Part shown: positions 1 to 7,806 of the stretch, in pieces
Numbering within the stretch: position 1 is the first letter of the stretch
How the letters are laid out: every line of letters begins with the position of its first letter
NCBI GenBank assembly: GCA_026415535.1
Contig: JAOAGX010000014.1
Span: 1-16,482 of the forward strand
From: Armatimonadota bacterium
GTDB taxonomy: Bacteria > Armatimonadota > UBA5829
Direction of reading: 5' to 3'
Length of the DNA stretch: 16,482 nucleotides
The notes under the pieces: model-generated
What the model was told of the DNA's origin: nothing
Databases searched by the model: none
What the model saw: only the letters and a program-made list of their open reading frames with translations
Made by a program: the position numbers and the translations under genes

Positions 1-157
1 TTTGACTTCTGAGGTTCGGTGGGACAGGTCGATAACCCCGAACAGGACTGACAGAACCGGTAAAAAGGTACTTACAAGCCCTGGGTGCAATACCCCCGTT
101 CGCTAGGTCCGTTGGTAACAGAAGCGCAAATTAAATTCTCAGAAGGGGGTAACGCAC
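1..157. other. Leader region of unknown content upstream of the zinc-ribbon gene
   Basis: I see no convincing gene here. A frame starting at base 2 stays open to a TAG at 104-106 and could be the tail of a gene that begins outside the window, but nothing in its translation is recognisable. Two small self-complementary stretches are present, GTTCGG/CCGAAC within about 14-43 and GGGT/ACCC at 83-95. They are too weak to define an RNA gene or riboswitch. The segment ends in the ribosome binding site of the next gene. Confidence 0.3.
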
Positions 158-343
158 GTGGCCCAGGACAAGGAACTGACCTGCAAGGATTGCGGCCAGA
201 GCTTTACTTTTACGGCCGGTGAGCAGGACTTCTTCCAATCTCGCGGTTTTAGCGAGCCGATTCGCTGCAAGTCCTGCCGTGACATCCGCAAGTCGCAAAA
301 GAATGAGCGCGGCTACGCCGGCGATCGGAAAAACCGCTGGTAA
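158..343 (+). CDS. Small zinc-ribbon protein (zf-trcl-like)
   Basis: A 61-residue basic protein starts at GTG 158 behind a GAAGGGGG Shine-Dalgarno at 142-149. Two CxxC knuckles (C9/C12, motif CKDC, and C37/C40, motif CKSC) bracket a stretch reading FTFTAGEQDFF. This arrangement matches the short 'probable zinc-ribbon' family (zf-trcl type) found as 50-100 residue proteins in many bacteria. The C-terminal tail is rich in Lys and Arg, which would suit nucleic-acid binding, but no function is established for the family as far as I know. The gene stands alone and a strong intrinsic terminator follows 27 bases after its stop. I see no clear promoter immediately upstream. The family assignment is good; any role is inference. 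Confidence 0.88.
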   Translation: MAQDKELTCKDCGQSFTFTAGEQDFFQSRGFSEPIRCKSCRDIRKSQKNERGYAGDRKNRW

Positions 344-370
344 AAGTCGACAATAAGACCGTTCCACAAC

Positions 371-398
371 AAGGGCGGGACATAGTCCCGCCCTTTCT
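371..398 (+). terminator. Rho-independent terminator of the zinc-ribbon gene
   Basis: A perfect 11-bp stem AAGGGCGGGAC (371-381) pairs with GTCCCGCCCTT (385-395) across a 3-base ATA loop. The run TTTCT follows. It sits just after the stop of the zinc-ribbon gene and before the next promoter. Confidence 0.9.
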
Positions 399-567
399 AG
401 AGTACCCCTTAACAACACTCCGAGAGACTATAGAGATTAGTGTATTGCCATAAAGTGACAAACCCAGCGTCCTAGGCAATTGCAATTTTACGTCCCCCAA
501 TCGTGTCGAAAAACAAACGGAAGCGCAAGCCAGCTCAAAAATCTCTACAATCCGTTGGGAACGGCAG

Positions 568-596
568 TTGCTGAATTGCCAGCGTGGTGGTATGAT
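568..596 (+). promoter_or_regulatory. Sigma70-type promoter of the translin-cca operon
   Basis: TTGCTG (568-573), a 17-bp spacer, then TATGAT (591-596). Transcription would begin near 603, about 45 bases before the chosen TTG start at 648. The promoter position rules against the longer open frame beginning at 480. Confidence 0.7.
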
Positions 597-647
597 TCAT
601 TCGCGCCCTCAAGCGCCGATTCCCCTAAAAAACGGAAAGGACATAAC

Positions 648-1313
648 TTGAGCAATATCGAGATCATAGCTGAGGAGATAAGGAACATTCTTGACGAGAC
701 AAACCAAGTTAGGGAGGATGCACTGCGTCTCTCGCGCGAGGTAGTGCGGCTATCGGCAAACTCCATACGAGCAAGTCATAGGGAAGACTACGAAGAAGCC
801 TGCGTTCTGAAATCGGAAGCCCGGGCTAAAGTCGAGGAGACAAGAGAACTTCTTAGGAACAAGCCAGAAGTCTATTTTACCGGCTACGTCCAGGATGCTC
901 AGAAGGAGTACGCCGAGGCCGAATTGACCTATGCAATCATACGCGAGCTTCCTCTACCGCGACACAACGAGTTACTTGTAGAACCAGCAGCCTACCTCAA
1001 CGGACTGGCAGAAGCCATCGGAGAAAGTAGAAGACACGTTCTCGACGTGCTGCGATACGGCAACCTCGAACGCGCTGAGCGGATACTCAATATTATGGAC
1101 GAAGTGTATTACGCACTGATCACATTTGACTATCCCGATGCGGTCACCCAAGGACTACGTAGGCAGACTGATATGGTGCGCGGGGTCCTGGAACGCACTC
1201 GGAGTGACATAACACTGCTTTGTCAACAGCGCAAGCTTGAAAACGCTCTTGAGGCAGCTATGGAGCAGTTCTCAGATGGATCGAACACTCGAGATACTCA
1301 GGGAGGTAACTAG
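648..1313 (+). CDS. Translin-family RNA/DNA-binding protein
   Basis: A 221-residue, almost entirely helical protein resembling the prokaryotic translin family (COG2178 type). Landmarks are an N-terminal helix with VREDALRLSREVVRLS (about 21-36), the heptad-rich EEACVLKSEARAKVEETRELL (49-69), the turn PEVYFTGYVQDAQKEYAEAEL (73-93) and the C-terminal signature FDYPDAVTQGLRR (160-172). Length agrees with archaeal and bacterial members of about 200 residues. The motif EYAEA (87-91) lines up by eye with the EYxEA motif that carries catalytic acids in the eukaryotic TRAX subunit, so RNase activity is possible but unproven. I chose the TTG at 648: it has GGAAAGG (634-640) seven bases upstream and follows the promoter. 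The 3' end overlaps the CCA-adding enzyme gene by 38 bases, implying one transcript and possible translational coupling. Translins bind single-stranded RNA/DNA as ring oligomers. Confidence 0.85.
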   Translation: MSNIEIIAEEIRNILDETNQVREDALRLSREVVRLSANSIRASHREDYEEACVLKSEARAKVEETRELLRNKPEVYFTGYVQDAQKEYAEAELTYAIIRELPLPRHNELLVEPAAYLNGLAEAIGESRRHVLDVLRYGNLERAERILNIMDEVYYALITFDYPDAVTQGLRRQTDMVRGVLERTRSDITLLCQQRKLENALEAAMEQFSDGSNTRDTQGGN

Positions 1314-2712
1314 GGGAAGCTGCTACGAAGGAAGGCTTTATCTGGTCGGCGGCGTATTACGCGACAGGTTACTAGAATCCTCGGCAACCGATGAGGCTCC
1401 TGAGCCGAACAACGCCGGTAAAACACCCATTCCCGATCCTTCCTTGGTAAAAATGGAGGAAGAAGATATCGATATTGTACTCGAGGGCGACGCTTGCAAG
1501 TTTGCACAATTCCTTTTCGAAAATGACATCGCCGAACGTCCCCCTGTCACCTATCCACGATTCGGCACTGCAATGATCACAATATCGGGACGGCAGGTCG
1601 AGCTGGTCGGCGCGCGTAAGGAATCCTACGAACACCACAGCCGAAAACCCAAAACCGAACCCGGCACTTTGCTCGACGACGTGCTCAGACGCGACTTTAC
1701 TATCAACACCCTTCTCCAAAACCTGCATACTGGCGAAGTAAAAGACCTAACCGGTATGGCGTTGCGCGATCTCCAAGATAGAATCATTCGGACCCCGAAA
1801 GATCCTCGCGTCACATTCGAGGACGACCCGCTGCGTATGCTTCGGGCTGTAAGATTTGCCGCGAGACTTGGATTTAACATCCACCCTGACACATACGCTG
1901 CAATCTGCGAGATGGCTCACCGCCTTGAAATCGTCAGCGCCGAGAGAATACGGGATGAGTTCATCAAAATACTTATGTGCGAGAATGCCACGTGGGGACT
2001 CGAAACGCTGCGCGAGACAGGCTTGTTGGAACAGTTTGCTCCCGAACTGGCCGCTATGCACGGTGTCACACAGAACATCTACCACATCTACGATGTATGG
2101 ACCCATACCCTGAAGACACTTGAATCGATCAGAGTTGAAGAGGGTATTATCTTAAGGCTTAGCGCCCTGTTGCACGACGTTGGAAAGGTAGAGACTCGGA
2201 CCGTCGATGAAGATGGATCGATACATTTTTACCGCCACCAAACAGTGGGCGCAAGGATAGCACGTAGGCTGATGCAAAGACTACGGTTTTCAGTAGCCCA
2301 AATCGAACGTGTAGCATTTCTCATCTCAATGCATCTGCGAGTTGGGGAATATGACAAACAGTGGACAGATGCGGCGGTGCGACGGTTGATACGCGATGCC
2401 GGAGATCATTTGGAAGATGCAATCCGTCTAACCGAGGCCGACAAGGCTGCTGCAAACCCAAACATGCCTTCAGTGGACATCGCAGCCTTGCGAGAGCACA
2501 TCGGGAAAGTTAAAAAAGAGATAGAGGGCAAGCGGCTCACGAGCCCTCTTTCTGGACGCGAGATAATGGAGGCGCTAGGACTAGAGCCTGGACCGCAAAT
2601 AGGAAAAATCAAGGCTTTCTTGGAGGGAGAGGTAATTGAGGGTCGTTTGGCGCCAGGCGACAAGACCAGAGCAAGGGAAATGTTGGTGCAAAGATACGGC
2701 TCAAAAGGTTAG
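1276..2712 (+). CDS. cca: CCA-adding tRNA nucleotidyltransferase (class II, HD domain)
   Basis: A 478-residue enzyme that builds or repairs the 3'-CCA end of tRNA from CTP and ATP in the cytoplasm. Class II nucleotidyltransferase motifs appear in order: LVGGVLRD (23-30), the metal-binding DID at 64-66 in EEDIDIVLEG, RRDFTINTL (138-146), and DPLRMLRAVRFAARLGF (184-200). An RNA/domain-linking helical region follows, then an HD domain (HDVGK at 300-304, HQTVGA at 321-326) and a C-terminal helical tail with LSGREIMEALGL. Whether it adds the full CCA or only part of it (some lineages split CC- and A-adding activities) cannot be decided by eye. The frame is open to a TTG at 1237, but ATG 1276 has GGAG at 1262-1265 and gives a typical N-terminus. 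Oddity: 33 residues separate GGxxRD from DID, about 20 more than usual, and the extra stretch is Pro/Asn/Glu-rich. Confidence 0.93.
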   Translation: MDRTLEILREVTRGSCYEGRLYLVGGVLRDRLLESSATDEAPEPNNAGKTPIPDPSLVKMEEEDIDIVLEGDACKFAQFLFENDIAERPPVTYPRFGTAMITISGRQVELVGARKESYEHHSRKPKTEPGTLLDDVLRRDFTINTLLQNLHTGEVKDLTGMALRDLQDRIIRTPKDPRVTFEDDPLRMLRAVRFAARLGFNIHPDTYAAICEMAHRLEIVSAERIRDEFIKILMCENATWGLETLRETGLLEQFAPELAAMHGVTQNIYHIYDVWTHTLKTLESIRVEEGIILRLSALLHDVGKVETRTVDEDGSIHFYRHQTVGARIARRLMQRLRFSVAQIERVAFLISMHLRVGEYDKQWTDAAVRRLIRDAGDHLEDAIRLTEADKAAANPNMPSVDIAALREHIGKVKKEIEGKRLTSPLSGREIMEALGLEPGPQIGKIKAFLEGEVIEGRLAPGDKTRAREMLVQRYGSKG

Positions 2713-2717
2713 GGCAA

Positions 2718-2746
2718 TTGACAGGTGGCAAACCCGGTGGTATACT
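2718..2746 (+). promoter_or_regulatory. Near-consensus sigma70-type promoter of rpoN
   Basis: TTGACA (2718-2723), a 17-bp spacer and TATACT (2741-2746). It starts five bases after the cca stop, so rpoN is a separate transcription unit with a leader of roughly 155 bases. Confidence 0.85.
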
Positions 2747-2763
2747 CCAGCTAGCAGTATACC
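2739..2763. promoter_or_regulatory. Palindromic operator candidate over the rpoN -10 and start site
   Basis: A perfect 8-bp inverted repeat GGTATACT (2739-2746) and AGTATACC (2756-2763) is separated by 9 bases. The left arm contains the -10 box and the right arm covers the expected transcription start, the usual place for a repressor site. The binding protein is unknown. Confidence 0.5.
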
Positions 2764-2909
2764 CCAAAAAAACTGGCCGGGAAGGCTGTTTGATCCGAGT
2801 CGAGATACCCCACAAGCAAAGGATTGCCTGCGTATTGGAGCCGATGTGTTCCCTTAGCCCGCACTGATTACCAGAGGCGATGAGGCGAGGCAAGGGAGGT
2901 GAGCCAGGA

Positions 2910-4322
2910 TTGCTGATCGAACAGGGTCTAAAGCAAACACTTACACAGAAAATCGACCCAAAGCTGATTATGGCCAGCAATATACTGCAGCTCACGTCCC
3001 TAGAACTGCAGCAAGCCATAGAACAGGAATTAGCTGAAAACCCAGCACTCGAAATCCCTGAAGATGACCCCTGCCAAAACTGTGATCAGCCTCGCACCTT
3101 GTGTATAGATTGCCCATTCCGTAAACAAACTGTTACCGCCGATGATGTCGACATCTCGGTATATGAACTCGAACAACCTTTTGACTTCGCCTCTGACGAT
3201 GAAGAAGAATTCGACTTCATAGCCAACATTAGCAGCGAGATCACACTGCGAGACCACCTCGTCTCGCAGATGCGAGCTGCAGTACCGTCCGAGCAATGGG
3301 TGATCGGCGAATACATCATTTCCAACATCAATGACTCCGGATACCTGGAAGGTTCTGTAGAAGAATTTGCTCTAGAGCTGAACAAGTCACCCGAAGAAGT
3401 TGAGTCGGTTCTCAAAGTTATACAGACATTTGACCCACCAGGCATCGGTGCTCGCAATCTTCAGGAATGCTTGAGAATCCAATTGGAACGACTGGAAGAA
3501 GACGATCGAGGCAACTCCGTCGCGCTAGCAATCGTGTCGAACTATTGGCAAGAAATGATCTCTGGAAAAGTTGGTCGGATAGCACGGCGGCTGAAGGTAA
3601 GCATTGACGACGTGAATGAGGCAATCGGGTTCATCAAAAAACAGTTGAACCCATACCCCGGAAACGGGTTCATACCACCATTCCAAAACGAGTCCGACAG
3701 GCACGGAGTAAGCGTCAGACCGGATGTGATCGTGAGAAGAACTGCGGCAGGCTACGAAATCGAGGTCACCGGCCACGAGCACTATTTCCTAAACATTAAT
3801 GCTCGGTACCGCTCAATGTACGAAGAACTAAAAAACGGCAAGAGTAACAAATACAGCAAACAGGAAAGGCAACACATTGTCGAATTCGTTGAAAGGGCCG
3901 ATTTGTTTATCCGTTATATAAACGAGCGTCGAAAAACCCTGCGGCAGATTACCAAGGCAATAGTAGAATACCAACAGGGCTACCTTGAAACCGGATCAAG
4001 AGCATTCTTGAGACCGCTTACACGCACCAAACTGGCTCGTGCGCTAAAAATTCACGAATCCACGGTCAGCCGTGCAACCGCTAACAAATATGTTCAGTTG
4101 CCGAGTGAAGAGGTTGTTCCCTTCGACTTTTTCTTCGACGGATCGGTCTCGATCAAAGATATGATCGTAGAACTTATCGCTTCAGAAGACCCTTCCAACC
4201 CGCTCAGTGATCAGCAGATAGCAAACATTTTGCAGGAGCGGGGATACAACGTTGCGCGCAGAACAGTGGTTAAGTACCGGGAAGCGGAAAAGATTCTTTC
4301 GTCACGTCAGCGCAAGGCTTAA
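2910..4322 (+). CDS. rpoN: RNA polymerase sigma-54 factor RpoN
   Basis: A 470-residue sigma54. Region I (about 1-50) shows the Gln/Leu-rich pattern QTLTQKIDPKLIMASNILQLTS and LELQQAIEQELAENPALE, which contacts the activator and the -12 element. The core-binding domain (about 105-290) contains ITLRDHLVSQM, DSGYLEG and FDPPGIGARNLQECL. The DNA-binding HTH lies near IHESTVSRATANKYV (381-395) and the diagnostic RpoN box ARRTVVKYRE is at 449-458. I preferred TTG 2910 over the in-frame ATG 2880 because AAGGGAGGTGA (2892-2902) sits seven bases before it. Between region I and the core domain is a Cys4 cluster, C55-x2-C58-x6-C65-x2-C68, followed by an acidic stretch (FASDDEEEFDF). That could be a zinc site; I recall similar inserts in some Chloroflexota-like sigma54 proteins but cannot verify it. 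No enhancer-binding activator lies in the window. Confidence 0.95.
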   Translation: MLIEQGLKQTLTQKIDPKLIMASNILQLTSLELQQAIEQELAENPALEIPEDDPCQNCDQPRTLCIDCPFRKQTVTADDVDISVYELEQPFDFASDDEEEFDFIANISSEITLRDHLVSQMRAAVPSEQWVIGEYIISNINDSGYLEGSVEEFALELNKSPEEVESVLKVIQTFDPPGIGARNLQECLRIQLERLEEDDRGNSVALAIVSNYWQEMISGKVGRIARRLKVSIDDVNEAIGFIKKQLNPYPGNGFIPPFQNESDRHGVSVRPDVIVRRTAAGYEIEVTGHEHYFLNINARYRSMYEELKNGKSNKYSKQERQHIVEFVERADLFIRYINERRKTLRQITKAIVEYQQGYLETGSRAFLRPLTRTKLARALKIHESTVSRATANKYVQLPSEEVVPFDFFFDGSVSIKDMIVELIASEDPSNPLSDQQIANILQERGYNVARRTVVKYREAEKILSSRQRKA

Positions 4323-4340
4323 TCCTTCCGAAACCGCTGC

Positions 4341-4369
4341 TTGATTAGCCCCGTCCAATACTTTATAAT
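4341..4369 (+). promoter_or_regulatory. Sigma70-type promoter of the STN-domain gene
   Basis: TTGATT (4341-4346), 17-bp spacer, TATAAT (4364-4369). It starts 18 bases after the rpoN stop. The leader would be only about 16 bases and contains the AGGAGA ribosome binding site at 4379-4384. Confidence 0.82.
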
Positions 4370-4392
4370 CTCTGCCGCAGGAGAATGCGACT

Positions 4393-5211
4393 ATGAGAAC
4401 ATTTGCCGCCATCATCATTCTCACGTGCATCGGGGAATGCGCCACTTTTGCCTCGGATCCGCCTAAACTCAACATAGAAGCCCGCAACACCTCGATAAAA
4501 GATGTAGTTGATGAACTGAGCCGGCAATCTGGAGTAGCAATAGTAGTCGATCCAAAGGTGCAAGCTACGGTTTCACTTAGCCTGAAGAACTCCGAACTGA
4601 CCCAGGCCCTCGATGCCTTGGCTAAACTCAACAAGCTAATCTGGAAAAAGCTACAGATCGCAAAACCCGCCGATGAAACCGTCAAGTTGGACGATATTAA
4701 GTCGGCAATTGCAACATTGGCATCGATTCCAGTAATTGGCTTGGTCGTCGAAAACCCCGAAGCAAAAGCAACAAGCATTTTCGCCCAGAATCTGCCCTCC
4801 AGCCCAGATACCTCAAACATCAAGCTGCCAGATAACTATGGATGGACAACCGTATACGTGATTCTGGCATCTGAGCCGAAAGATACTAAGACTGTGGCCA
4901 ACACAACAGCTTTGATCGGTGATCCGAAGGAACGTACTCTGCAAATTGCAAGCTTGAATCCCGAAGCGCGTCGACAAACATTCGCCGCGGAAATCGCTGC
5001 TCAGATGAGCCTTGCTCCTGAAGTAAGAAGGCAGATTCTTGCAGATCGTTTGCTGGCCATTTTCGGCCTAGACGCCGAGTACCGCAATCAGTACAGAGAA
5101 GATATGCGTGAAGCGTTTCGTCTGGCGCGCGATGAAAACCCAGAAATTGATTTTGGACGCAGGGGAAGCGATCGCCGAGGACGCGCCGAACGAGATGCCA
5201 ATTCTGACTGA
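4393..5211 (+). CDS. Exported protein with an N-terminal STN/secretin-like domain
   Basis: A 272-residue protein with a probable signal peptide (1-20; hydrophobic core AAIIILTCIG, then FAS-DP). Residues 25-90, beginning LNIEARNTSIKDVVDELSRQSGV and continuing VQATVSLSLKNSELTQALDAL, have the beta-alpha-beta pattern of the STN (secretin and TonB N-terminus) domain. The rest is not recognised: residues 95-175 are mixed, 185-250 predict long charged helices with repeated EARRQ/EVRRQ elements, and the tail is Arg/Asp-rich. No secretin pore domain follows, so this is not a secretin itself; a small accessory protein of a secretion or pilus system, or an unrelated use of the fold, is possible. It has its own promoter and ribosome binding site (AGGAGA, 8-base spacing). 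pepA lies 91 bases downstream on the same strand. Confidence 0.75.
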   Translation: MRTFAAIIILTCIGECATFASDPPKLNIEARNTSIKDVVDELSRQSGVAIVVDPKVQATVSLSLKNSELTQALDALAKLNKLIWKKLQIAKPADETVKLDDIKSAIATLASIPVIGLVVENPEAKATSIFAQNLPSSPDTSNIKLPDNYGWTTVYVILASEPKDTKTVANTTALIGDPKERTLQIASLNPEARRQTFAAEIAAQMSLAPEVRRQILADRLLAIFGLDAEYRNQYREDMREAFRLARDENPEIDFGRRGSDRRGRAERDANSD

Positions 5212-5302
5212 TCTTCCGATCATTCGCAGCGTACTACAGGCCAAAGATACAATAATCGCTACGCAAGACACCTAGGACCTTTGATATGTAAGGAGATGCC
5301 TT

Positions 5303-6808
5303 ATGGAGTTTCGTGCAGTTCACGGCTCGCTAGTAGAACAGCCGTGCGATGTTTTGGTAGTTAATTTATTTGAAGGCGTAACTGAACCCGGAGGAGCAAC
5401 GGGAGCGGTCGATAAAGCTCTCGACGGACTGATTTCGCTAACGATCCGTGAAGAAGAATTCGAGGGTCGTTTGGGACAGACTCTTGTAATTAGAACTAGG
5501 GATCAGATACCTGCATCAAAGGTCCTCGTAGTTGGTCTAGGTAAGCAAGATGAATTCGGCACAACCGAAATCATGCGTGCGTCGGGCGCAGCGGCCCGTA
5601 AGTGCATAGATCTACGAGCGCACAAAGTCACCAGCGTACTCCACGGGGCAGGCGTTGCGGGAATTCATCCGCGTGAGTCAGCCCGAGCAGTTGCACTAGG
5701 TACTATATTAGGAACATATCAGCACACGCGCCTCAAGACGGAAAACATTAAACCAAACATGATAGACACATTCGAGATTGTTGAACTTTCTGCCGAAAAG
5801 CTAGACCATATTACACAAGGGATTCGCCGTGCCGAAATCGTAGGCAACGCGGTGACCTTTGCCCGCGACTTAGTAAACGAGCCCTCGAATGTCGTCACAC
5901 CTTCTTATCTGTCATCGGTTGCCGAGGAAATAGCAAGGGAAAACAGCTTGGAATGCCGTGTGCTCGACCGGCAAGGAATTGAAGAAGCCGGAATGGAACT
6001 TCTTGCAGCGGTCGCGCGGGGAAGTGCACAAGAACCTAGATTCGTAGAATTGAAATACAAAACGTCTGATAACCTCAAGACCATCGCTCTTATTGGCAAG
6101 GGCATTACGTTCGACTCCGGCGGATACTCGCTAAAATCTCAAGATCAAATGTACGGAATGAAGGACGACATGGCCGGAGCTGCCGCCGTATTGGCTGCAA
6201 TGCGAGCTCTAGCACAAATAAAACCGAGTGTAAATGTTATTGCACTTGTCCCCGCGACTGAAAACGCAATTGGCGGAGGAGCTATTCACCCAGGTGATGT
6301 GTTCACTTCGCTTTCTGGAAAAACAGTTGAGGTAGTCAATACCGACGCCGAAGGTCGCCTTATATTGGCCGACGCTGTTGCCTATGCCGTGAAATCTGGT
6401 TCAGATGAAATAATCGACGTCGCTACTCTAACTGGCGCTTGCGTCACTGCGTTGGGAGTGGAAATATCAGGCATACTAGGCAACGATCAAGTATTAGTCG
6501 ATAAGCTGATAAAAGCGGGGGAATCTTGCGGCGAGAAACTGTGGCAGTTGCCTCTACATCGCAACTACCGCAAGATGCTTGATAGCGATATCGCCGATCT
6601 AAAGAATGTTGCGGGTCGCGAGGCAGGAGCTATTATAGGAGCGCTGTTCATAGAAAGCTTCACCAACAATACGCCTTGGGCGCATATCGATTTAAGCTCG
6701 GCAACCATCGACAAGGACAACGAGCTGGCCAGGAAGGGCGCAACAGGCATCCCAACAGGCACTCTGATCGAGTATATAGCTAGCGAAGTTGAAAAAGGAA
6801 GGGAGTGA
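5303..6808 (+). CDS. pepA: Leucyl (cytosol) aminopeptidase, peptidase family M17
   Basis: A 501-residue, two-metal aminopeptidase that removes N-terminal residues from peptides in the cytoplasm, normally as a hexamer. The N-terminal macro-like domain covers about 1-160 and the catalytic domain 170-500. Matching the E. coli PepA numbering by motif, metal ligands are K266 and D271 (GKGITFDSGG), D289 (MKDDM), D348 and E350 (NTDAEGR); the catalytic Lys is K278 and the Arg is R352. All are present, and the family signature NTDAEGRL is intact. Length is typical. The ATG at 5303 has AAGGAG (5290-5295) seven bases upstream. A -10-like TACAAT is seen at 5248-5253, but its -35 is poor, so I cannot say whether pepA has its own promoter or shares the upstream one. 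In some bacteria PepA also binds DNA; nothing here addresses that. Confidence 0.95.
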   Translation: MEFRAVHGSLVEQPCDVLVVNLFEGVTEPGGATGAVDKALDGLISLTIREEEFEGRLGQTLVIRTRDQIPASKVLVVGLGKQDEFGTTEIMRASGAAARKCIDLRAHKVTSVLHGAGVAGIHPRESARAVALGTILGTYQHTRLKTENIKPNMIDTFEIVELSAEKLDHITQGIRRAEIVGNAVTFARDLVNEPSNVVTPSYLSSVAEEIARENSLECRVLDRQGIEEAGMELLAAVARGSAQEPRFVELKYKTSDNLKTIALIGKGITFDSGGYSLKSQDQMYGMKDDMAGAAAVLAAMRALAQIKPSVNVIALVPATENAIGGGAIHPGDVFTSLSGKTVEVVNTDAEGRLILADAVAYAVKSGSDEIIDVATLTGACVTALGVEISGILGNDQVLVDKLIKAGESCGEKLWQLPLHRNYRKMLDSDIADLKNVAGREAGAIIGALFIESFTNNTPWAHIDLSSATIDKDNELARKGATGIPTGTLIEYIASEVEKGRE

Positions 6809-7053
6809 ACTGGGACTACGATCGTGCAATCAGTCTCCAAAATCGAGTCGGCTAAGAATATTTACACAATCAGCCTGCAACTACCAAGACAATCCGCATA
6901 CCTGACACCAGATAAACTTCGATGATGCATCGACCCTTTCTTGGCAGGAGAATCTTTGACTAGCCGAGTCAGCTTGATCGGTGCGCAGACGGCAGGAACA
7001 AACTGCTCACACAGAGAATCAGTAATTGACCTATTAACCTCTCGGAAGAGTTC
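6809..7053. other. Intergenic region between pepA and the ABC exporter genes
   Basis: This 245-base gap has no recognisable gene and no clear terminator. The only structure seen is a small TGACT/AGTCA inverted repeat at 6957-6971. No -35/-10 pair of good quality precedes the ABC ATPase gene, although a promoter is expected here. Confidence 0.4.
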
Positions 7054-7806
7054 GTGCTCAGAGTATCAAACCTCGTTAAGTACTACAAGCGAACACTCGC
7101 CGTGGATGGCGTATCGTTCGAGGTCGCAAACGGCGAGATCGTCGGACTCCTTGGCCCCAATGGCGCAGGAAAAACTACAACCCTGCGATGCATAACCGGT
7201 ATAGTTCAGCCAACCGACGGCGTCATCGAAATAGACGGGATCAATCTGGCCGAACGCGAGGAAGAAGCCAAGCGCCGGCTGGCATTTGTCCCTGAAGTCC
7301 CCACTCCTTACGAGATGCTAACGGTCCTTGAACACCTTCGCTTTATCGCAATGGCCTACCAGACTATGACCAGATTCGAGGAGCGCGCGGAGGCACTGCT
7401 GCGACGATTTGAACTGTTCGACAAGCGTAATGACCTCGTCCTGAGTTTGTCAAAGGGTATGAAACAGAAATTGGCAGTTGCGTGCGCCTTCATACACGAG
7501 GCGAGCGTGATTCTTCTCGACGAACCCCTTATCGGCATAGACCCCAAAGGCATACGCGAACTCAAAGAAATGATAGGCACCGCACGCCAGGAAAGCAAAT
7601 CAATACTAATCTCGACTCATATGCTCGACACTGCGGAGCGCCTGTGCGATAGGATAATAATCTTGCGCAAAGGAGTCGTAATCGCAGAAGGAAGTCTCGA
7701 AGAGCTGAGCCGCCGTGCCAAGATGGGAGAAGACGCAACGCTAGAAGATGTGTTCCTGAGCTTGACGGAAGAGAGCGATCGAGTTGAAGGCACTGATATA
7801 TCTTGA
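7054..7806 (+). CDS. ABC exporter ATP-binding protein
   Basis: A 250-residue ATPase subunit of an ABC-2/DrrA-like exporter; it powers the membrane protein encoded next to it. Walker A is GPNGAGKTT (34-42), the signature is LSKGMKQ (132-138), Walker B is VILLDEP (152-158) with catalytic E157, and the switch histidine is H189 in STHML. The Q-loop position reads FVPEVP, with Glu where Gln is usual, as in a number of ABC-2 type ATPases. The last 30 residues (GEDATLEDVFLSLT) are the common C-terminal end of this group. GTG 7054 is the start, with GGAAGAG (7044-7050) just upstream. The 3' end overlaps the permease start by 23 bases, so the two subunits are co-translated. Substrate cannot be deduced. 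Confidence 0.92.
   Translation: MLRVSNLVKYYKRTLAVDGVSFEVANGEIVGLLGPNGAGKTTTLRCITGIVQPTDGVIEIDGINLAEREEEAKRRLAFVPEVPTPYEMLTVLEHLRFIAMAYQTMTRFEERAEALLRRFELFDKRNDLVLSLSKGMKQKLAVACAFIHEASVILLDEPLIGIDPKGIRELKEMIGTARQESKSILISTHMLDTAERLCDRIIILRKGVVIAEGSLEELSRRAKMGEDATLEDVFLSLTEESDRVEGTDIS

Larger units (their letters stand above)
344..647. other. Intergenic region: terminator plus promoter, otherwise empty
   Basis: This 304-base gap holds the terminator at 371-398 and the translin promoter at 568-596. The reading frame of the translin gene is open upstream to a TTG at 480, but that extension (56 codons) lies largely before the promoter, has no ribosome binding site and does not resemble the family, so I treat it as non-coding. 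I see nothing else in 400-560. Confidence 0.6.

Noticed and set aside
45..80. GACAGAACC followed by CTTACA, faintly like the conserved 3' region of RNase P RNA
   Set aside because: The required GGCTTA does not follow at the right distance and no partner for the conserved helix is visible, so chance similarity is likelier.
480..647. 56-codon upstream extension of the translin frame
   Set aside because: It includes the promoter, has no ribosome binding site and shows no similarity to the family.
6941..7195. 84-codon plus-strand frame overlapping the ABC ATPase start
   Set aside because: It lies largely within the ATPase gene in another frame and has Ser/Thr-rich shadow composition without a known domain.
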